Shown: one piece after another, positions 7,258 through 12,339 of the stretch
Numbering within the stretch: the stretch's first letter is position 1
Layout of the letters: the number at the start of each line of letters is the position of its first letter
From: an uncultured Pelagibacteraceae bacterium
Lineage (GTDB): Bacteria > Pseudomonadota > Alphaproteobacteria > Pelagibacterales > Pelagibacteraceae
DNA: 12,339 nucleotides
Direction: 5' to 3'
Assembly: GCA_902513415.1 (NCBI GenBank)
Contig: CABXMS010000016.1
Span: 1 to 12,339, forward strand
Made by a program: the position numbers and the translations under genes
Notes under the pieces: model-generated
What the model saw: only the letters and a program-made list of their open reading frames with translations
Told to the model about the DNA's origin: nothing
The model's database searches: none

Positions 7258-8070
7258 ATGATTGAACTAAAAAATAAATATAAAACTGGAATTAGAAGAT
7301 TTCAATATATTAATTGGGTAGGTTTTTATAGTTTATATAAAAAAGAAACCTTAAGATTTCTTAATGTTTTTGGACAAACTATAGTAGGACCGGTAGTAAC
7401 AGCAATACTTTTTTTACTTGTCATAAGCTTAGCAATTGGAGAACAAAGATCTGATGTTTTAGGAGTTCCATTTATTGAATTTTTGGCACCAGGCTTAATT
7501 GCAATGCAAGTAATCCAACAAGCTTTTTCTCATTCATCCTCATCTTTGTTAATGGGAAAAGTTATGGGAAATATTGTTGATTTAATTGGCGCCCCACTTT
7601 CATCTGCCGAAGTTACAATATCGATTATTTTTGCATCTGTTACTAGAGGTTTAATTATTTCATTCGTATCAATAATTACTTTTAATTTTATAGTGGAAAT
7701 AGAAATAAATGATTATTTTATTCTAATAACTTATTTATTTTTAAGTTCCTTTCTAATGGGCGCAGCTGGGATTATAGCCGGACTTTGGGCAGATAAATTT
7801 GATCATATGGCTACAGTTACTAATTTTATAATTGTGCCACTATCTTTTCTTAGCGGAACATTTTATTCTGTGGATAGACTTCCAAGCATTTTAAAAACTC
7901 TAAGTAACTATAACCCTTTTTTTCATATGATAGATGGCTTTAGGTTTGCGTTTATAGGAGAAATGGATGGGTCAATAAAAATTGGATTAATTTATTTGTC
8001 ATCTCTTTGTGTAATAATGTGGTTTGTTGCGTACCTTCTATATAAAAAAGGGTATAAGATAAAAACTTAA
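7258..8070 (+). CDS. ABC-2 type transporter permease
   Basis: A 270-residue integral membrane protein with about six transmembrane helices (approximately 40-60, 74-92, 118-140, 152-176, 188-203 and 241-262). The layout and motifs are those of ABC-2 exporter permeases: EFLAPGLIAMQVIQQAF, GAPLSSAEV, WADKFDHMATVTNFIIVPLSFLSGTFYSVDRLP and NPFFHMIDGFR. Such permeases export drugs, polysaccharides or lipids together with a separate ATPase, but no ATPase gene is next to it, so the substrate cannot be inferred. It is divergent from gcrA and 8 bases upstream of argD', likely sharing a transcript with it. Length and composition are normal and the gene looks intact. Confidence 0.88.
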   Translation: MIELKNKYKTGIRRFQYINWVGFYSLYKKETLRFLNVFGQTIVGPVVTAILFLLVISLAIGEQRSDVLGVPFIEFLAPGLIAMQVIQQAFSHSSSSLLMGKVMGNIVDLIGAPLSSAEVTISIIFASVTRGLIISFVSIITFNFIVEIEINDYFILITYLFLSSFLMGAAGIIAGLWADKFDHMATVTNFIIVPLSFLSGTFYSVDRLPSILKTLSNYNPFFHMIDGFRFAFIGEMDGSIKIGLIYLSSLCVIMWFVAYLLYKKGYKIKT

Positions 8071-8078
8071 TATATATT

Positions 8079-9035
8079 ATGTCATCTTTAGCAAACAATT
8101 ATAATAGAAGAAAAATTGCTTTTAAAAAAGGAAAAGGTAGTTTTTTATATTCAACAAATGGTAAAAAATATCTAGATTTTGTTCAGGGTATAGCCGTTAA
8201 TTCTTTGGGTCATTCCAATTCTTATTTAATTAGAGCAATAAACAAACAATCTAAAAAAGTTTGGCATGTATCCAATGCTTTTATTATTCCAGAAGGTGAA
8301 AAATTAGCAAAAAGATTTTTTCTAGAAAGAGGAAATCCTAAAGTTGCATGGGATGCTGGTGTAAATTCTGGGCCAATTCAAATAGCATTAAAATATAATA
8401 TTTCGACAGTATTTTATGCTGAACATGGTGAAAGCGAGTATGGAGGTTTAGTACTTGATAATGAAAGTGAAAAAAAAAGAGATTTAAGAGAGGTAATAGA
8501 ACATCAGATAGGTGACTACCCAGAAAATTGGGTTTCAGAAGAAGTAAATTTAAAAGATTTAACTCCTTATATTTATCCAACCAACGAACAAATTGGTAAA
8601 AATAAAATTAATGCTTATTACTTTAGTTATTTTTTCAAATGGAGTATGTTAGATAATTATAATTATGTAAAAAAAAAATTACCAAGTTTTAAAACAAATC
8701 CCAATGGAAGAACCGAGGGTACGTTTACTAATTTTGATAGTTTAGATGATAAAATAGATTGTATCTATTATTACATGCAATACATTAAATTTGGTTTTGG
8801 TAGGGCAACGAGAGACTCATGTAGAATGATACAAAATAATCAAATGAATCGAGAAGAAGCAGTTAAACTAGCCAAACAATATGATAGTGAATTTCCTTCA
8901 AAAGATTTTAATGAAGTTCTTGATTATTTAAATTTAAATCAAAATCAATTTGAAGAAATCATTAACAAACATAGAAATCACGAAATATGGAAGACTGGAA
9001 GAAATAATCATTGGGAATTAATTAATAATTTATGA
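8079..9035 (+). CDS. Fusion ORF: ArgD N-terminus joined in frame to N-acetyl sugar amidotransferase C-terminus
   Basis: One uninterrupted 318-codon frame made of two unrelated parts. Residues 1 to about 75-80 are the start of an acetylornithine/succinyldiaminopimelate aminotransferase (ArgD): the YSTNGKKYLDFVQGIAVNSLGH stretch and the HVSNAFIIPEGEKLAKRF region are characteristic. From about residue 76-82 the sequence is instead amidotransferase: RGNPKVAWDAGVNSGPIQ, YAEHGESEYGG (113-123), EHQIGDYPENWV, YFSYFFKWSM, EGTFTNFDSLDDK (213-225) and KFGFGRAT. ArgD catalysis is lost (no PLP lysine or NSG loop), and the amidotransferase half lacks its PP-loop, which is in the fragment at 6034-6384. The join lies near LAKRFF (8304-8321), which could belong to either parent. 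The product is probably non-functional, or the join is artefactual. The next gene overlaps by four bases. Confidence 0.85.
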   Translation: MSSLANNYNRRKIAFKKGKGSFLYSTNGKKYLDFVQGIAVNSLGHSNSYLIRAINKQSKKVWHVSNAFIIPEGEKLAKRFFLERGNPKVAWDAGVNSGPIQIALKYNISTVFYAEHGESEYGGLVLDNESEKKRDLREVIEHQIGDYPENWVSEEVNLKDLTPYIYPTNEQIGKNKINAYYFSYFFKWSMLDNYNYVKKKLPSFKTNPNGRTEGTFTNFDSLDDKIDCIYYYMQYIKFGFGRATRDSCRMIQNNQMNREEAVKLAKQYDSEFPSKDFNEVLDYLNLNQNQFEEIINKHRNHEIWKTGRNNHWELINNL

Positions 9036-10369
9036 ATAATTTAGATGAAAACACTGAGAATAAATTTATAAGTAAATATTTTTCACCATTTGTCTTTATT
9101 CTCTCTTTTTGTTTGCTTTTATTCATATTATATAGATCAGAAATATTTTGGGATGGAGAAAAAAGAAATTACTATAATGTATATTATATAATTTCTTTTA
9201 TATTGTTGATCTTTTCTTTATTTACTTTTTTTATTAATTATAAAATAAAATTATATCTAATAATTATATCTATTGTTTCAATTTTTAGTTTTTACTCTTT
9301 TGAGTATTATTTATCTAATAAAAGATTTACTGATACAAATTTAAATTATAAAGCCAAAATTTATAAAAAACAAACAGGTTTGGATTATGATAAAAGAACA
9401 ATCAAACAAATTTATAATGATTTAAAAAAAAAAGATAAAACTATAACTATTAAAGTTCCACCCCAAGTATATATAAATATTAATGATCTAGAAATATATC
9501 CTTTCTCCGGCATTTCTAACAGCAATACAATTTACCAAAATGAAAATGGTTATTATATGATTTACAATTCTGATAGGTATGGGTTTAATAATCCTGATCA
9601 AGAGTGGGATGCCAAAGAAATTGAATATTTATTAATAGGAGATTCGGCAACCCATGGTGCTGCAGTTAATAGACCAGATGATATCGCATCTAGACTAAGG
9701 ATCCTATCTAAAAAAAATGCTATTACAATTGGTTACAGTGGGAATGGACCTTTAAGAGAATATGGTTCATTAAAAGAATATTATTCCAAAAATGTAAAAA
9801 AAATTATTTGGCTTTTTACGGATAATGATGTGCAAGATATTAAATATGAATTAAATAATCCAATACTTGTAAAATATCTAAAAGATAAAAATTTTACACA
9901 AGATTTAAAAACCAAACAAAAAGAAATTAATGATTTAGCAAAAAAAATGATAAAGGTTGCAAATGCAAATCAAAGAAATTTTAAATTATTTAGATTTATT
10001 AAATTGTATGAAATAAGAAATAAAATATTTAATAAATATGAACAACAAGATGAAGATCGAAATAAAATACCAAAAGAATTTATTGAAATAATTAAACTTG
10101 TAAAAGATTTTTCAATTAAAAATAATTCAGAATTTTATTTAGTCCATCTTCCAATACGAAGATACTTTGATGATAATGATGATATTGAAATTTACAATAA
10201 TTTAAAAAAAAATATTGATGGTTTAAATATAAATTTTATAGATATTCATGAAGTAGTATTTAAAAAAGAGTCAAATCCTAAAAAACTTTTTCCATTTGAA
10301 ATGTTTAATCATTATAATGTAGAAGGATACAGTAAAGTTGCTGATGCAATATTTAATTTAACTAAATAA
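9032..10369 (+). CDS. Membrane-anchored SGNH/GDSL-hydrolase-like protein
   Basis: A 445-residue protein with about three N-terminal transmembrane helices (approximately 16-36, 49-70 and 73-92) and a large C-terminal SGNH-like domain, presumably periplasmic. Block I is LLIGDSATHGAAV (nucleophile S205 in GDS). Block II is IGYSGNGPLREYGSLKEY with its glycines. Block III is WLFTDNDVQD with N265. The last block is FNHYNVEGYSKVADAI with H427. The order and spacing match SGNH proteins found beside surface polysaccharide genes, where many act as esterases or O-acetyl transferases; the substrate here is unknown. The Asp normally three residues before the catalytic His is Met424, with Asn426 next to the His. 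It overlaps the amidotransferase end by ATGA, so the two were probably one surface-glycan operon. It converges on the quinoprotein gene. Confidence 0.75.
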   Translation: MNNLDENTENKFISKYFSPFVFILSFCLLLFILYRSEIFWDGEKRNYYNVYYIISFILLIFSLFTFFINYKIKLYLIIISIVSIFSFYSFEYYLSNKRFTDTNLNYKAKIYKKQTGLDYDKRTIKQIYNDLKKKDKTITIKVPPQVYININDLEIYPFSGISNSNTIYQNENGYYMIYNSDRYGFNNPDQEWDAKEIEYLLIGDSATHGAAVNRPDDIASRLRILSKKNAITIGYSGNGPLREYGSLKEYYSKNVKKIIWLFTDNDVQDIKYELNNPILVKYLKDKNFTQDLKTKQKEINDLAKKMIKVANANQRNFKLFRFIKLYEIRNKIFNKYEQQDEDRNKIPKEFIEIIKLVKDFSIKNNSEFYLVHLPIRRYFDDNDDIEIYNNLKKNIDGLNINFIDIHEVVFKKESNPKKLFPFEMFNHYNVEGYSKVADAIFNLTK

Positions 10370-10385
10370 AAATTAATTTTTATTT
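10364..10385. terminator. Perfect 22-base A/T palindrome between convergent genes (possible bidirectional terminator)
   Basis: AAATAAAAATT followed by its exact reverse complement spans the stop codons of the SGNH gene (plus) and the quinoprotein gene (minus). In either direction the transcript would form an A/U stem whose 3' side is U-rich, suiting a weak bidirectional terminator at a convergent junction. It contains no G or C, so the stem is not strong, and A/T palindromes arise easily at this base composition. Confidence 0.4.
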
Positions 10386-12339
10386 TAATCAGTGGTAAAA
10401 GTATACAGCGTAGAGTCTTTTTTCTCTCCGGGGTAAAGCCCCCCAGTCGATAAATAACTTATATATTGTTTATCTTTGAATTCATAAATTAAGGGTGGTG
10501 CGCTTCCACGTGCATTCATTTTATATTTCCAGATTTCTTCGCCGTTTTCTGCATTCAAAACTGTAGCGTAAGCGTCTGATGTGCCATTTGCAAAAATTAA
10601 ATTAGATGAGCTCATACTAATTCCCCCTACATTAATTGTTCCTACTTTATTTTTATTTTCATATCCGTATGGTATTTGCCAAATAATTTTGCCATTTACC
10701 ATGTCTATTGCAGATATTGTGCCCCACGGAGGTTTACTTGCTAAAACTTCATCTGGACCTAAAAACTTAGACCAATAAGCATCTAGATAAATATTATTTT
10801 CTTTTTTTAATTTTTTATCCCATTGTAAAAATAATTTTTTTAATTGATTTAATTCACTTTCATCTAAATCAAGTATTTTTTTGTGTTTTTTATTGAGTGA
10901 ATTAACATTATTAAGTTTATTATTTAAAGATGGAAACAAATTAAAACCGACCAAGGAAGGTATATAATTTTTTTCTATTTCAGAGTCATCTAATTTATAA
11001 AATCCATTTCTTTTTTTGCCATGACAGCTTGAACATTTTGATAGATACAAGTCATAATCACTTAATTTTTTTGCAAAATCTTGATCGTTTTCTCTTGAAA
11101 TTGGAAAAATTCTAATTTTATAAGGAATGTGATTAGAAGGAACATATAATATTTGTGTATCGGGATTATAGGTAGAACCAATCCAATTGTTGCCACCTGG
11201 AATTCCGTACATAATTGTTTCTTTCCCGATTGTTGGTGGTTGAAACCAACCATAAATTGAATTTTTATCAAAATTTGAAATAAACTCTTTATTTTTTAAT
11301 AAGTCTTCTCTTAAATCATTTTTATCAAATTCAATTTTTGAAAATCTTTCTGGTTTTTCTATAAATAGTTGTTTATCGGCCGCATATTCATTTGGAACAT
11401 TTGATTTAGGAGTTTTCTTAAAACTAATATCAAATAATGGTTTACCTGATTTTCTCTCAAATAATAATGTATTTCCTGTCTTGGTAGTTATTATGACTGT
11501 TTCTATAATATAATCTTTAATATTAAGATCAGCTAAAATTGGTGGAGCACTTAAATCTAAATCCCACAAATCATGCCTTACTTCCTGAAATGACCAAAGA
11601 ATTTTTTGTTCAACAAGATTAAATGCAATTATACTATTAGCATTCTTGTTACTACCCGGTCTATTAATACCGTTTAGATTGGGTTTGGGATTTCCCGTCA
11701 CAACATAATATATACCATTCTTACTATCTAACGCAGATCCTCCCCAAGGTACGGAATAAAGTTTTTTTGATGAAATTGGATGAATTTTTTTATTAAAAAT
11801 TAATTTTCCACTATCATAATCAATGCCTAAAATTTCAGATTTTTGTACATTCGATACAATTATTTGGTTTTTATAAATTACAGGGGGGATATTTGCTTTT
11901 TTTACATTAATTGAACCTGATTTACCAAAATTTTTTTCTAATTTACCAGTTTTACTTTTAATTTTATAAAGTTTTTGTCCAGAATTAATAAATATAAAAC
12001 TTTCATTGCTACTAGAATTTTTATGCCAAAGAATTCCTCTTTTACCTACCTCATAGGGAAATTTTAGAGACCATATGAGTTTTCCATTTTCTGCGTTGAC
12101 CGCATTGAGTTCCCAATTTGCTGATACAAAATAAACAATACCTTCGGCATAAATAGGATTTATTCCTATCCTATTTTTCCAATTATCTTCAATATTTAAA
12201 TTGTCAATGGGATTATAGGACCAAGCTAACTTTAAATTTTTTGCATTATTTTTATTTATAATTTTCGCATCGTAAAATTTTGTATTCCAATTATTTCCAT
12301 GTGAACGAGCCCAGGTTTTGTTATTAATTTCGTTATTAA
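10385..12339 (-). CDS. PQQ-dependent quinoprotein dehydrogenase with internal c-type heme motif (5' end off window)
   Basis: The minus frame is open from the window edge (first full codon at 12337) to TAA at 10387-10385, giving 650 visible residues. An in-frame GTG at 11701 is internal, not the start: sequence upstream continues as conserved propeller (VPWGGSALD, IYYVVTGNP). The N-terminal part resembles quinoprotein starts (ARSHGNNW, NAKNLKLAWSYNP), so only the signal peptide and a few residues are probably missing. Propeller blades show repeated GKxxW-type motifs (ENGKLIWSL, VNGKIIWQIPYG, ENGEEIWKY), with HDLWDLDLSAPPILADL, PGGNNWIGSTYNP and PPWGTISAID typical of the glucose-dehydrogenase-like group. 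CSSCHG at 11035-11018 is a covalent heme attachment site inside the propeller. A periplasmic alcohol/sugar oxidation role passing electrons to cytochrome c is inferred; the substrate is unknown. Confidence 0.87.
   Translation of the reverse strand, partial: NNEINNKTWARSHGNNWNTKFYDAKIINKNNAKNLKLAWSYNPIDNLNIEDNWKNRIGINPIYAEGIVYFVSANWELNAVNAENGKLIWSLKFPYEVGKRGILWHKNSSSNESFIFINSGQKLYKIKSKTGKLEKNFGKSGSINVKKANIPPVIYKNQIIVSNVQKSEILGIDYDSGKLIFNKKIHPISSKKLYSVPWGGSALDSKNGIYYVVTGNPKPNLNGINRPGSNKNANSIIAFNLVEQKILWSFQEVRHDLWDLDLSAPPILADLNIKDYIIETVIITTKTGNTLLFERKSGKPLFDISFKKTPKSNVPNEYAADKQLFIEKPERFSKIEFDKNDLREDLLKNKEFISNFDKNSIYGWFQPPTIGKETIMYGIPGGNNWIGSTYNPDTQILYVPSNHIPYKIRIFPISRENDQDFAKKLSDYDLYLSKCSSCHGKKRNGFYKLDDSEIEKNYIPSLVGFNLFPSLNNKLNNVNSLNKKHKKILDLDESELNQLKKLFLQWDKKLKKENNIYLDAYWSKFLGPDEVLASKPPWGTISAIDMVNGKIIWQIPYGYENKNKVGTINVGGISMSSSNLIFANGTSDAYATVLNAENGEEIWKYKMNARGSAPPLIYEFKDKQYISYLSTGGLYPGEKKDSTLYTFTTD

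Larger units (their letters stand above)
6385..8318. other. Segment interrupting the amidotransferase gene (SHOCT'-gcrA-permease-argD')
   Basis: Everything between the two amidotransferase pieces belongs to a different, core-type neighbourhood: SHOCT gene, gcrA, ABC-2 permease and the 5' end of argD. The left edge falls near an AATTTAATTAA tract around 6373-6384 and the right edge within TTAGCAAAAAGATTTTTT (8304-8321). No transposase, terminal repeats or target duplication are visible. About 20 codons of the amidotransferase are missing. It could be a replaced segment produced by short-homology recombination, or a chimera of two templates. Boundaries are approximate to about 20 bases. Confidence 0.65.

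Noticed and set aside
843..9035. Scattered GANTC sites as possible CcrM/GcrA targets
   Set aside because: They occur singly inside coding regions with no cluster, and I saw none in the gcrA/permease gap, so no regulatory site can be supported.
10385..11701. Treating GTG 11701 as the start of the quinoprotein
   Set aside because: The frame is open and encodes conserved propeller sequence for another 212 residues to the window edge.

Overview
The window is very AT-rich and densely packed, with tight co-directional gene runs, very short intergenic gaps and a GcrA-type cell-cycle regulator. GcrA is essentially confined to Alphaproteobacteria. Together with a streamlined LPS/aroA cluster and NDUFA9-like, RNase D, KdsD and LptC genes of alphaproteobacterial type, this points to a free-living, genome-reduced marine alphaproteobacterium, most likely Pelagibacterales (SAR11) or a close relative. 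That assignment is inferred from composition and gene content; no rRNA is present.

Layout. Positions 1-827 (minus) hold an NDUFA9-like NAD(P)-binding protein that runs off the left edge. A 15-base gap separates it from a plus-strand run: RNase D (rnd), arabinose-5-phosphate isomerase (kdsD), lptC, lptB, aroA and a YmdB-family phosphoesterase, each within 8 bases of the next or overlapping it. This block combines Kdo synthesis and LPS export with the shikimate pathway and reads as one operon. No lptA lies between lptC and lptB.

At 6034 the run continues into the first 116 codons of an N-acetyl sugar amidotransferase (WbpG/PseA type), which stop abruptly. Then comes a segment of about 1.9 kb with different, core-chromosome content: a small membrane/SHOCT gene with an in-frame stop, gcrA (minus), an ABC-2 permease (plus) and the first ~75-80 codons of an ArgD-like aminotransferase. 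At about 8304-8321 the argD reading frame passes, still in frame, into the missing C-terminal two thirds of the same type of amidotransferase. A membrane SGNH-hydrolase-like gene overlaps its end by four bases. So the amidotransferase gene appears to be split by, and partly replaced with, a gcrA-permease-argD' segment. This is either a real rearrangement or an assembly/amplification chimera, and it is the main oddity here.

The right end (10385-12339, minus) is a large PQQ-type quinoprotein dehydrogenase with a c-type heme motif inside its beta-propeller, cut by the window edge at its N-terminus. It converges on the SGNH gene across a 22-base perfect A/T palindrome that may terminate both.

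I found no tRNA, rRNA, CRISPR array, transposase or attachment site. I do not see a clear new multi-gene system; the split gene and fusion are the observations most worth checking.
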